Assembly: GCA_947095985.1 (NCBI GenBank)
Contig: CAMUPZ010000012.1
Coordinates: forward strand, 1 to 20,475
From: an uncultured Candidatus Saccharibacteria bacterium
GTDB taxonomy: Bacteria > Patescibacteriota > Saccharimonadia > Saccharimonadales > Saccharimonadaceae
Reading direction: 5' to 3'
Length of the DNA: 20,475 bases
A program made the translations under genes and the position numbers. Below, piece by piece: positions 1-7,725 of the stretch (positions are counted from its first letter, which is position 1; the number at the start of each line of letters is the position of its first letter). The notes under the pieces are model-generated. The model saw only the letters and a program-made list of their open reading frames with translations. It searched no databases and was not told the origin of the DNA.

Positions 1-589
1 CTACTGTTTTTAAGGTTTTTAGTAGCTCCCAAGAATTTGACGCAGTACCGAATCCAGAAGCTGTAACGGGCCTTTCCGTTCCTTCTTGAACTAGATACTC
101 TAATTCGAAAATTAATAATTTATCGTTATCTTCTACAGGAATAGAGTCTATCATTCCTTTTTCGTTGGGTGCGCCACCATATTCTTGACTGTAATATTTT
201 TTTAGATCGGATGGTATTTTATTAGCTATTAAAGTACGCCTTCCAAATGTCCATTGAGCAAGACCCCAACCTCCAGACTCCCATCCTTGGCCTACTTCGT
301 GCCTAGTAGGACTAAATCCTGACTCTGCTTGAATATTAGCCATTACTCCAGCCGTTTGCTCGGCGCTTAATCCTACGTTGCGTAAATACCCCCAAATCTT
401 CTCTTGGTTGTCTGATCCTGACACTCCATTAGAAGATGATCCGGAGCAAGTTGTTGAATCATTTGCTTTGTACCAAAGAATATCGTTTGTTACATATGAA
501 TCTGGATATCCTGTCGCTAAAGATGCTGGCTGCATAGTAATAGCAAAAGATATAGCAAAGCAAAGAGTAATGGACAACTTTTTATACAT
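1..589 (-). CDS. Secreted phage-tail-lysozyme-type peptidoglycan hydrolase (3' end outside window)
   Basis: About 196 codons are visible and the gene continues past the left edge. The N-terminus (MYKKLSITLCFAISF, then an Ala-rich stretch ending SLA) is a signal peptide, so the enzyme is exported. From about residue 63 the protein matches the phage tail lysozyme family (Phage_lysozyme2 type): a helix with GLSAEQTAGVMANIQAESGF, then GGWGLAQWTFGRR. Glu89 in QAESGF is the likely catalytic acid for cutting the glycan strand. The start codon overlaps the stop of the upstream gene by 8 nt (ATGTATAA), and an AGAGGA ribosome-binding site precedes it. Its place as the last visible gene of the secretion cluster suggests the role of VirB1-like enzymes, which open the cell wall for a type IV secretion apparatus. 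The family call rests on motif recognition. Acting on self or host wall is inference. Confidence 0.8.
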   Translation of the reverse strand, partial: MYKKLSITLCFAISFAITMQPASLATGYPDSYVTNDILWYKANDSTTCSGSSSNGVSGSDNQEKIWGYLRNVGLSAEQTAGVMANIQAESGFSPTRHEVGQGWESGGWGLAQWTFGRRTLIANKIPSDLKKYYSQEYGGAPNEKGMIDSIPVEDNDKLLIFELEYLVQEGTERPVTASGFGTASNSWELLKTLKTV

Positions 590-1040
590 CAGATCGATTC
601 CTCTTATATTCGCTTATAATATCTGCAGGAACGCCAATATTTTTTAAGGCGTCTGGGGATTTTCTATCATTAACACCTGTTATGACTGAATTACTCTTCA
701 GGACTACATACACGCTATAGGTAGATTTGAATTTCTCGCTATAAATTTCTAATGTGACCAGCTTAAATTCGTCATGCTCTTTTACTATTGAGTATTTTTT
801 TAATTCACGATTACCGTAGGTACTGGAAGTAGAGTTTAGCAATTCGGTGATAACTTTTTGTTCTGACGATTGCTCGTGAGTATTATTTTGATTACTTTGA
901 TTCTTGTTAGTGCTTTGAGGTGATGTCAGGACGGTAGTATATTGATTACTGTTAGGGTTTTTAATAATAAGGAAAGTTGCCGTAATGCTTATTAAAAATA
1001 ATACGAATGATATTAGTATGACTTTATTTTCTTTATTCAT
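582..1040 (-). CDS. Small membrane-anchored protein of the secretion cluster, unknown function
   Basis: The protein has 152 residues. A short charged N-terminus (MNKENK) leads into one hydrophobic helix (about residues 7-26), then a Ser/Asn/Gln/Thr-rich linker (about 27-60), then a globular extracytoplasmic domain of about 90 residues with alternating beta-like segments (KLVTLEIYSE, STYSVYVVLK). I do not recognise the family. The layout (short cytoplasmic tail, one helix, small outer domain) resembles VirB8-like proteins, but no sequence motif supports that. I chose the ATG at 1040 because it overlaps the upstream stop as TAATG and has AGGAAGG seven bases before it. An ATG 30 bases further upstream lies inside the VanY-domain gene and has no ribosome-binding site. 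Confidence 0.8.
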   Translation of the reverse strand: MNKENKVILISFVLFLISITATFLIIKNPNSNQYTTVLTSPQSTNKNQSNQNNTHEQSSEQKVITELLNSTSSTYGNRELKKYSIVKEHDEFKLVTLEIYSEKFKSTYSVYVVLKSNSVITGVNDRKSPDALKNIGVPADIISEYKRNRSDV

Positions 1041-4000
1041 TAGACCTTCCTCGCATATTCCCAATGCCATTGTTCGGGATTATTTCCATCTGGCTCAGCC
1101 CAAGCGGGATGTACATAACCGTATTTGTGGGCGTTAGCCTTTAGCCAATTATATGCAGAAGATCCAAATGGACCAACTTCAATATCCACAGCAAGCCCCC
1201 ATCCGTGGTTTGATGTACCTGGAACGCCTGCGGTGCTACCTAATTGTTCACGAAGCTTGACCTGTCTATCATATTCTCGATATGCGTCATTTATAATGAG
1301 GTCGGAACCGTTATCGGCTTTGTATGCTTTGTTCATCTCTTCCATAGCAATCGCAGCTTTCTTGTTCATCTTATTTTCTGGTGAAAAGGATAGAGCTTGT
1401 AGCTCTGAGTCTGGAATTTTACCATTTTCGTAACTACCCCATTCGGCCTGTGCTTCTTCTAATTGCGGTTCACCAACTGCCTCGCCATTGTCTGGAGCTT
1501 TAGCTGTGGTTGAAGGAGCATCTTCTTCTTCATCTTCGCCATTAATTGATTGGGCAATCTGAAAATCAATTAGTAATACGGACATAGCGGAAAGTTTTCT
1601 GTCATCGTATTGCTTAGCGGAGTTTTCAGCTCCGAAAGATTCGTTAGTAACATCTTTACCTTCTGCATCTTTGTAAGTAGTACTTGTAGTAGTTGTCGCT
1701 GCTTGTTTTGAATTTGTTGGTGCTACACACCCGCCACTATTAAACCAGTAATTTCCGCTACTCGCGTCACTACAATCTTCAATGAAATCGTAAAGAGGCG
1801 TACCCTCAACTATATATCCGCTAGTCATGAGATCTGATATTGTTGCGCCATCTGGAATATCTGCATCTTTCTTTATCCATCCTTCATCTTCGGCAATCTG
1901 TATAGCTTCCTCTACCGACATATTATCCTGGCTTTTAGTTATACCCGTACATGGTAATCCTGCTAAATTTATAGCCGGATCTTCGGATGACCCACTTCCC
2001 ATATAAAAGTCTTTTGCGTATCCACAATATTTATCAGAATACATACCGCTTGCTGCTTTTGCAGTGGATGAATAAGACAATGCCATAGAAGGTAACCTGA
2101 GAATATTAGATAGCATTGCTACTGGAGTTTTACTATAAGTTCCATTAGCTATCATCATATTGCTCATATTATGGAATATACTACCTAAGAATGTATATTT
2201 ACTGGATATATCAAATGGACTTAAGGAGGCGATATCCATTTCTTTTTGGAACTCTTCATTCGCTATTTGGATTCCATTGAATTCTGCCAATTGACTCATT
2301 TTAAGCCCTGGTAGCATCTGCCCCATAGATCCGCTTGCAAAGAACGCTGCCGCCCCAACACCAAGTGCATCACCCAAATCCTTATACTGGGCATTATTTG
2401 GTACAAGAAATTTCTTTGCTAGTTCTTCAAGAATTGTTTTAACTTGTTCGCCTACCGCTACCTCCGCTACCTTTGTAACTATTGCACCGAGAGTTTGGCT
2501 TCCTGCCCAAGTTAACAATTTAGGCCATCCACCGGCGGCGGCGGTAGCTGCACCCTCTATGGCCATAAAAGAGTACATTGTAATTGGGCTAAGTATAAAA
2601 TCACACGCCCCTTGAGTGGCTCCGTTAAGGTCATTGATTTTGCGAATTATGGGATTTGTAACTATTGAATATCCTGGCACATAATTTTTAGCAATTCCTG
2701 GTTTGTCATTATTGACACCCATCGCTGCAAGGAGAAATGGAGAATCCAGGGCTGATCCTTCGGTGTTTTCAGACCCTTTCATTTTACCTCTTTGAGTGAG
2801 CATGTCGCCTATAGTTTCCATCGTTTCTTGAGAGAACCCACTGCCTGTAGATTCGGCAGCTGAAGCCTTCTGACCGAATAATAACGCTGCAGCAGGTTGA
2901 CTATCTAACCCAGAAGCTTTAGCCTGCGATCCGGGAGATAGTATTACGTCCATAACCAAGCCAAGCAGAGGAGCTAGCTGAACTGCGGTAACTCCTGCTG
3001 CGATAATATTTGGAATTTTTACAGCTAAGCAATAACCAGCAGCAATAGTGTAGGCTAGTGCTCCTTTTTTTAATTTGCCTCCCATCTTATTAATTCCGGT
3101 CTTAACGTTATTGATGGCTGTGCTGTTATTAAATTTTGGTATTCCCTCTCGGAATTTTTTTACCCTCTCTGTTACTTTAAGTTTTTTATCGATTTTTGAC
3201 ATCGCACTGTTTCTTTTAAGATTGAACTTATTGTAGAGCTTACTCATATGCTTTCCTGTCCAGGCGCGGAAACGCATTTTAAATAAGCCAGTTCTGCCAT
3301 AGACTTTACTGGCAATTTTACGATTCTCTTTCTTTAGCAATTCGTCTTTTAATTTTGACGACTCAATAGGTTTCCCATCGTTTAATCCTTCCACCTTCCA
3401 GTGTGTTGGTTTTTTTTCTGGATAACCAGTTTTCTTCAGCTTCATTTCATTGCCGTCAGCATCGACTGGAATAATTCCCGATTTCTTGAATTTCGTTAGT
3501 GCTTTATAGGACAAATTTCCTGCTCTACATCTTATCTTCTTACTGCTATTAGCACAGATTCCTGGACTATCTTTAGAATCCAGGAATTTGTTCATAGCCT
3601 GTTTGATTCTGGATATTTTAGCGGGTGTGGCGGAGTCGTTTTTCCAGGTGAAATTCTCCATAATATTTTGTAGCATTGTCGCTGGGCTAAGAAATATTCC
3701 CATAATTCCACCACCCAGTCCCAGTATTCCAGCAATAGCTGCAATTGGTCCACGTTTTTTCAGTAAAGACTTAAACGTTACTGGACTTTTCTTTTTTCCT
3801 GCAGACGGCTGATAAAAACCGTTGTTGGGAACGGAAGATTCTTGGTTGTTAACGGCAGCGCTGGCGGAATCGTTTCTGTTAGGATCTAAGTCAGAATCTT
3901 TATTATCAAATTGAGATTCAAGGTCATTTATGGCATCTTTTTCGCGATTGCTCAACTCTGATCCGCTATCAAGATCGGCTGAGATTTGATCGAACCTAGC

Positions 4001-4063
4001 CTGCTCGGCAGGATTTAATCTACTGTCAGTCTCGGAATCTGTCGTATAGTCAACTCGCGCCAT
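1040..4063 (-). CDS. Large T4SS-associated membrane protein with C-terminal VanY-type D-Ala-D-Ala carboxypeptidase domain
   Basis: The protein has 1007 residues. Residues 1-90 are hydrophilic and acidic, probably disordered and cytoplasmic. A Gly-rich transmembrane helix lies at about 105-126. A long basic segment and several more hydrophobic stretches (about 335-375 and 490-545) follow, with scattered cysteines. The last ~115 residues form a VanY/D,D-carboxypeptidase domain: the SNHGWGLAVDI motif supplies His953 and Asp960, and EQWHWEY supplies Glu997 and His1000, the usual zinc ligands and catalytic base. Such enzymes remove the terminal D-Ala from peptidoglycan stem peptides. The gene starts 3 nt after the virB4 stop, with GGAG before the ATG, so the two are co-transcribed. 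VanY enzymes are normally small stand-alone proteins. Here the domain sits at the end of a secretion-cluster scaffold, probably facing the wall. The central region matches no family I can name. Confidence 0.85.
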   Translation of the reverse strand: MARVDYTTDSETDSRLNPAEQARFDQISADLDSGSELSNREKDAINDLESQFDNKDSDLDPNRNDSASAAVNNQESSVPNNGFYQPSAGKKKSPVTFKSLLKKRGPIAAIAGILGLGGGIMGIFLSPATMLQNIMENFTWKNDSATPAKISRIKQAMNKFLDSKDSPGICANSSKKIRCRAGNLSYKALTKFKKSGIIPVDADGNEMKLKKTGYPEKKPTHWKVEGLNDGKPIESSKLKDELLKKENRKIASKVYGRTGLFKMRFRAWTGKHMSKLYNKFNLKRNSAMSKIDKKLKVTERVKKFREGIPKFNNSTAINNVKTGINKMGGKLKKGALAYTIAAGYCLAVKIPNIIAAGVTAVQLAPLLGLVMDVILSPGSQAKASGLDSQPAAALLFGQKASAAESTGSGFSQETMETIGDMLTQRGKMKGSENTEGSALDSPFLLAAMGVNNDKPGIAKNYVPGYSIVTNPIIRKINDLNGATQGACDFILSPITMYSFMAIEGAATAAAGGWPKLLTWAGSQTLGAIVTKVAEVAVGEQVKTILEELAKKFLVPNNAQYKDLGDALGVGAAAFFASGSMGQMLPGLKMSQLAEFNGIQIANEEFQKEMDIASLSPFDISSKYTFLGSIFHNMSNMMIANGTYSKTPVAMLSNILRLPSMALSYSSTAKAASGMYSDKYCGYAKDFYMGSGSSEDPAINLAGLPCTGITKSQDNMSVEEAIQIAEDEGWIKKDADIPDGATISDLMTSGYIVEGTPLYDFIEDCSDASSGNYWFNSGGCVAPTNSKQAATTTTSTTYKDAEGKDVTNESFGAENSAKQYDDRKLSAMSVLLIDFQIAQSINGEDEEEDAPSTTAKAPDNGEAVGEPQLEEAQAEWGSYENGKIPDSELQALSFSPENKMNKKAAIAMEEMNKAYKADNGSDLIINDAYREYDRQVKLREQLGSTAGVPGTSNHGWGLAVDIEVGPFGSSAYNWLKANAHKYGYVHPAWAEPDGNNPEQWHWEYARKV

Positions 4064-4066
4064 ATT

Positions 4067-5926
4067 TTATACTTCTCCATAACCACCAATTGGTGTATCA
4101 GATGGCTTTACCTGTTGAGCTACGGGATTGGTGTTAATCAGGTTATACTCAGTGTCACTAGCTTGAATTTGGATATGAACGTGATTTTGCCCAGCAAAGA
4201 ATAAGCCTTGACCAACTGGGAAATTAGATAGTCGTTTTTGCTCTTCATCGGTCAATTTAAATACCTGAGCGAGGACATCAACAGCGCTGGTGGACTGCTT
4301 TAATAATAATTGCATTGATGAGTTGGAGACTATGGCGCGACCCATCTTACTGCCAACGAAATCTTCCACGTCCTGAGTGATAGTGGTTAATCCTAATTGA
4401 TATTTACGAGCGCGCTTTGCTAGAGAGAATAAGAAGTTGGCGGAGTCGTCATATTTCATCAATTGCCAAGCCTCATCCACGATCAGCATGCGTTTTTTCT
4501 GGTCGGTGCGTGTAATATTCCAGATGTGGTTCAGGACGATATACATCGCGGTTGGTCGAAGTTCATCTTCGAGGTCACGAATATTAAAGACAACCATATT
4601 GTTATTAATATCAATATTACTTTGCTGCGAGAAAATACCAGCAAATGTTCCAGAGGTAAATTTGCGTAGACGCTGCGCTAAGCTTGGTCCAGTGCCGCCC
4701 ATGTGAAGCAAGGTGTCATATAAGTCAGAAATAGTTGGAGGAGTAGAGTTGTGAGTCAGTGGATCAGATGTAATGCCAACTCGCGCATAGGTATCAATGA
4801 GCGCTTGATCGATATCTGCTTCTTCCGCCGGCGTTAATCCCGCTACAACTTGCCCGCCAGCTGTTGTTTGCGCCCCGCCTAGCATTTGTCGCAATAATCC
4901 ATGCAGCGTTACTAGGTTTGCTCTTAAAGCGTCGTCCGCCTCGTCGGTATCGATGACTCGCGGTAAGTCAAAAGGATTAATCCTTGTATCGCTATTTAGA
5001 CTTAGTCGAATATAACTACCGCCAACTGCGTCACAAAGTTTTTGATACTCATTTTCTGGGTCAATAATCACAATGTCTGACCCAACCATCATACTTCTTA
5101 GGGCCTCTAATTTAACGGTAAATGATTTACCAGCACCAGATTTAGCAAATACCACCATATTGGCATTTTCCAGACTAAACCTATCAAAAATCACCAGACC
5201 GTTATTGTGCATATTAATCCCATACAGGACGCCCTTATTATCCGTCAGATCGGCTGAAGTGAATGGGAAGCTGGTAGAAATTGCGCCTGTATTCATATTG
5301 CGGCGAATTTGCAGCTCATCGGTTAACTGTGGAACTGTGCTATTGAGCCCCTGCTCTTGCTGGCTGGAGGCGACTTTGGAGAAGACTAATTGCTGTCCAA
5401 ATATTGTTTCAATTTTATGTTGCACAAAGTTCAATTCATCCATGCTATCGGCATAAATTGTAATATATAGACCGTAGCGGAAGAATTTCTCTGCCCCAAT
5501 CTGTAGCTGATCGCGTAATTCCTCAGCATCTTGTAAGGCGGCTTCTAGCCCTGGATCACGCACACGCCCTTTTTCTGAATTGATATTCATGCTAGCTTCC
5601 AGCTGGGTAACTTTTTTGCGCAGATTATTCAACACAATTTGTGTATCAACTGGGTAAATAAACATACTAATATCCAACACCTCATCGATATTAATCACTG
5701 AACTGAGCCAACCGGTGTAGATCTGTCGCGGATAGCCGTAAACATACATGGTGCGACCGTATTTTGAACCTAGTCGGAAATGATCGGAATGAAGTTCAAT
5801 GCTACTTGGCGCAATAAAATCACGCAGTGTACGGACACCGGTTAAAAAGGCCTGCTCAACTTCAGCTTGTTCGCGCGCTCGTTGTTGTGCGGCAATATCA
5901 ACAGCGTCTAATTTCTTCTTTGCCAT
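4067..5926 (-). CDS. virB4: VirB4-family ATPase of type IV secretion system
   Basis: The protein has 619 residues. The N-terminal part (about 35-240) has the VirB4/TraC fold signature, with a charged coiled segment at about 98-142. The ATPase domain follows: Walker A AKSGAGKS at about 261-268, IVIIDPENEY at about 285-294, and Walker B MLIVDEAWQLM at about 480-490. TTITQDVEDF at about 515 and a conserved SNSSMQLLLKQS segment come after it. VirB4 ATPases power pilus assembly and substrate transfer at the inner membrane. The start overlaps the preceding stop by one base (TAATG), with GGAGAAAG upstream, which points to translational coupling. The gene order PrgI - TraC-like - VirB4 matches Gram-positive conjugation systems. 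The length is somewhat short for VirB4 (commonly near 800), partly because an additional VirB4 N-domain-like protein is encoded just upstream. Confidence 0.95.
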   Translation of the reverse strand: MAKKKLDAVDIAAQQRAREQAEVEQAFLTGVRTLRDFIAPSSIELHSDHFRLGSKYGRTMYVYGYPRQIYTGWLSSVINIDEVLDISMFIYPVDTQIVLNNLRKKVTQLEASMNINSEKGRVRDPGLEAALQDAEELRDQLQIGAEKFFRYGLYITIYADSMDELNFVQHKIETIFGQQLVFSKVASSQQEQGLNSTVPQLTDELQIRRNMNTGAISTSFPFTSADLTDNKGVLYGINMHNNGLVIFDRFSLENANMVVFAKSGAGKSFTVKLEALRSMMVGSDIVIIDPENEYQKLCDAVGGSYIRLSLNSDTRINPFDLPRVIDTDEADDALRANLVTLHGLLRQMLGGAQTTAGGQVVAGLTPAEEADIDQALIDTYARVGITSDPLTHNSTPPTISDLYDTLLHMGGTGPSLAQRLRKFTSGTFAGIFSQQSNIDINNNMVVFNIRDLEDELRPTAMYIVLNHIWNITRTDQKKRMLIVDEAWQLMKYDDSANFLFSLAKRARKYQLGLTTITQDVEDFVGSKMGRAIVSNSSMQLLLKQSTSAVDVLAQVFKLTDEEQKRLSNFPVGQGLFFAGQNHVHIQIQASDTEYNLINTNPVAQQVKPSDTPIGGYGEV

Positions 5927-6801
5927 TATAATCTTTCTCCTGTTGGCGCTTGTCCTGTGCCTTTAGTGACATAGGTGGTAGTGAGTTCGCTTGGATCAAT
6001 TTCTGATAGTGATTCGCGTGATGACGTATCGGGATTATATGAGGTGTAGAATAACTCGCCTAGCTGACGGGTGTTTAATTGCCAGCTTTTTACTCCAATT
6101 TGGAACAAACCGCTCATTACTGAATCGATACGATTTTTTATCTCATCCTTTGCTTTTGTGTATGTAACTTGATCAATTTTCGTTACAGTCGCTTCTTTTT
6201 TTCCGCTGAAGAAACTACTGAATAGTCCTTTTGTTTGTTGTTTGAAGGCATTTTCTTCACCAGCAGGATAATATGGTACAACTACATAAAAACTTTTATC
6301 CATAATATTTGCTTCTTGCGCTAAAACATCAATAAAGTCCATATAATCATCCATCAGAACGTTGAGCAGCATATTATCTTGATTACGTCGGATATCGGCT
6401 AATCTGTCTAGATAAGGCCCAATGTCTACCCGGCGTGAACGGACCAGAATTTGAATTGGAAAATACAGAGAATTGATGAAATTTTGATAGCTGAACTCTA
6501 TTCCTTCTCTTTCGCGTGAACTCATCAAATCAAAGTTAATTGACTCACACTCGATTACTGCTCGGAAACTGCCATCGCTCATAATAATCATATTTTCACG
6601 CATTTCAGAAAACAGGAGAGTATTTTGAGTGCTGATTGGTCCACTCTGTTTTTTATTTTCTGGTGACTTATCCGGGGTCGGTGTAGTAGCAGATCCTGCT
6701 ATGGTTGTATTTACGGCGGATTGCTGAGGAACATTAGAAATAGCCGCATTGGTTTGCGGTAATTGCTGATTTAATTGCTGATTTTGTAACTCTGGTTGCA
6801 T
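5926..6801 (-). CDS. TraC/VirB4 N-terminal-domain-like protein without ATPase domain
   Basis: The protein has 291 residues. The first ~65 are Gln/Asn/Pro/Thr-rich and probably disordered. The rest resembles the N-terminal domain of TraC/VirB4 ATPases: NTLLFSEMRENMIIMSDGSF, a long helix, then FPIQILVRSRRVDIGPYLDRL, then a second alpha/beta half with FYVVVPYYP. No Walker motif is present. Proteins of this kind sit between PrgI and VirB4 in many Candidate Phyla Radiation genomes. I infer a partner or docking role for VirB4. I prefer the ATG at 6801: an in-frame GTG at 6810 directly follows the prgI stop, but AGGTGGGG lies about 4-5 bases before the ATG and overlaps that GTG. The stop overlaps the virB4 start by one base. 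Confidence 0.8.
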   Translation of the reverse strand: MQPELQNQQLNQQLPQTNAAISNVPQQSAVNTTIAGSATTPTPDKSPENKKQSGPISTQNTLLFSEMRENMIIMSDGSFRAVIECESINFDLMSSREREGIEFSYQNFINSLYFPIQILVRSRRVDIGPYLDRLADIRRNQDNMLLNVLMDDYMDFIDVLAQEANIMDKSFYVVVPYYPAGEENAFKQQTKGLFSSFFSGKKEATVTKIDQVTYTKAKDEIKNRIDSVMSGLFQIGVKSWQLNTRQLGELFYTSYNPDTSSRESLSEIDPSELTTTYVTKGTGQAPTGERL

Positions 6802-6810
6802 AAACCCCAC

Positions 6811-7695
6811 CTAACGTAATGAAATCACCACTTCCTCTTCTGCTAATTTATTTTCTTGCTGAATTCGATTCGCCTCACGTGAAATCGTTTCAACCGAAAG
6901 GTCGCTGTGATTATTTGCCAAATCTATTATAGCAGGTGATACGTCGTTTAAGCTAGTTTGCGGCGTGGCAGTCGGTTGGCTATTAGTAGGTTTATTGTCT
7001 GATGGCGGATTTATGGTTGACTGGTGCATTGTTGGGTATGGATTAACTATGAGTTGCGCTGTTGGAATAGAGTTTGTCGATTGAGAAGTTGCTACCGTTG
7101 TCGTTTGTGCTGTTTGCATCTTTTGAATTACTTCTTCTCTTCTGCGTATATCCGATTGTCTCATTAAATTATTAATGTTTTGTGCCGTAGTGCTATTTTC
7201 ATCTAGGATATCGTTAGCTGCCCGACCCTCATTGAACAGATCTGCTTGCATTGAACTATTCGGATTATTAACTCCACGAATTGACCAACCTTGACTATCT
7301 ACCAGGTTTGCTAGGTATGACAATCGCCGCTGAACCTCGGCTTGATCGTATTTATTGCCGTATATTTTCTCCTCCGTTTTTGGTGCGACAACCTCTACTA
7401 ACGTTTCAATACCGTCAGGCTGCCATAGGCGTTTTTTCGGTTTTAACATAAAAGAAATAACTGCCGCAAGGTATACTTCCATCGGTTGATCTTTTTTAAG
7501 AGGTAAAGCTAACGCCCCAAAAAACAAAACAACCGGCATTGGAATTAAAAATAAGGGTAGTAGTAATTGGCTCAAAGCATACGCAATGCCAACTCCAACA
7601 ACCGCGATAATTAAAAACACAAACTGCCGGAAACTAAATGGTCCAAGTAGTTTGTCCTCCGCCTCAACATCCTGAGGAACTTTATATATAGACAT
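6811..7695 (-). CDS. prgI: PrgI-family inner-membrane protein (VirB3-like) with long hydrophilic tail
   Basis: The protein has 294 residues. The N-terminal ~100 match the PrgI family: IYKVPQDVEAEDKLLGPFSF, two adjacent transmembrane helices (about 25-45 and 47-66), then a basic segment ending MLKPKKRLWQP. PrgI proteins occupy the VirB3 position in Gram-positive T4SS and bind the VirB4 ATPase at the membrane. The remaining ~190 residues are polar and rich in Gln, Asn, Thr, Ser and Pro, probably disordered and cytoplasmic. The usual PrgI length is near 110-130 residues, so the tail is unusual. The gene follows the VirB6-like gene by 30 nt. It has no Shine-Dalgarno sequence; a TGGTATAAT extended -10 lies just 9 nt before the ATG, so a leaderless transcript may begin here in addition to read-through. 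Confidence 0.88.
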   Translation of the reverse strand: MSIYKVPQDVEAEDKLLGPFSFRQFVFLIIAVVGVGIAYALSQLLLPLFLIPMPVVLFFGALALPLKKDQPMEVYLAAVISFMLKPKKRLWQPDGIETLVEVVAPKTEEKIYGNKYDQAEVQRRLSYLANLVDSQGWSIRGVNNPNSSMQADLFNEGRAANDILDENSTTAQNINNLMRQSDIRRREEVIQKMQTAQTTTVATSQSTNSIPTAQLIVNPYPTMHQSTINPPSDNKPTNSQPTATPQTSLNDVSPAIIDLANNHSDLSVETISREANRIQQENKLAEEEVVISLR

Positions 7696-7704
7696 ACTGC
7701 TTAT

Positions 7705-7713
7705 ATTATACCA
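7705..7713 (-). promoter_or_regulatory. Extended -10 promoter directly before prgI
   Basis: TGG-TATAAT lies 9 nt before the prgI ATG inside the 30-nt intergenic gap. No convincing -35 box is seen, which an extended -10 can tolerate. A start point about 7 nt downstream would leave almost no leader, and no Shine-Dalgarno sequence is present. Confidence 0.45.
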
Positions 7714-7725
7714 AAAATACGATGA

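Noticed and set aside
378..647. Plus-strand reading frame of 89 codons
   Set aside because: It lies antisense to the lysozyme-type gene, which has a signal peptide, a conserved motif and a ribosome-binding site. The plus-strand product shows no family features.
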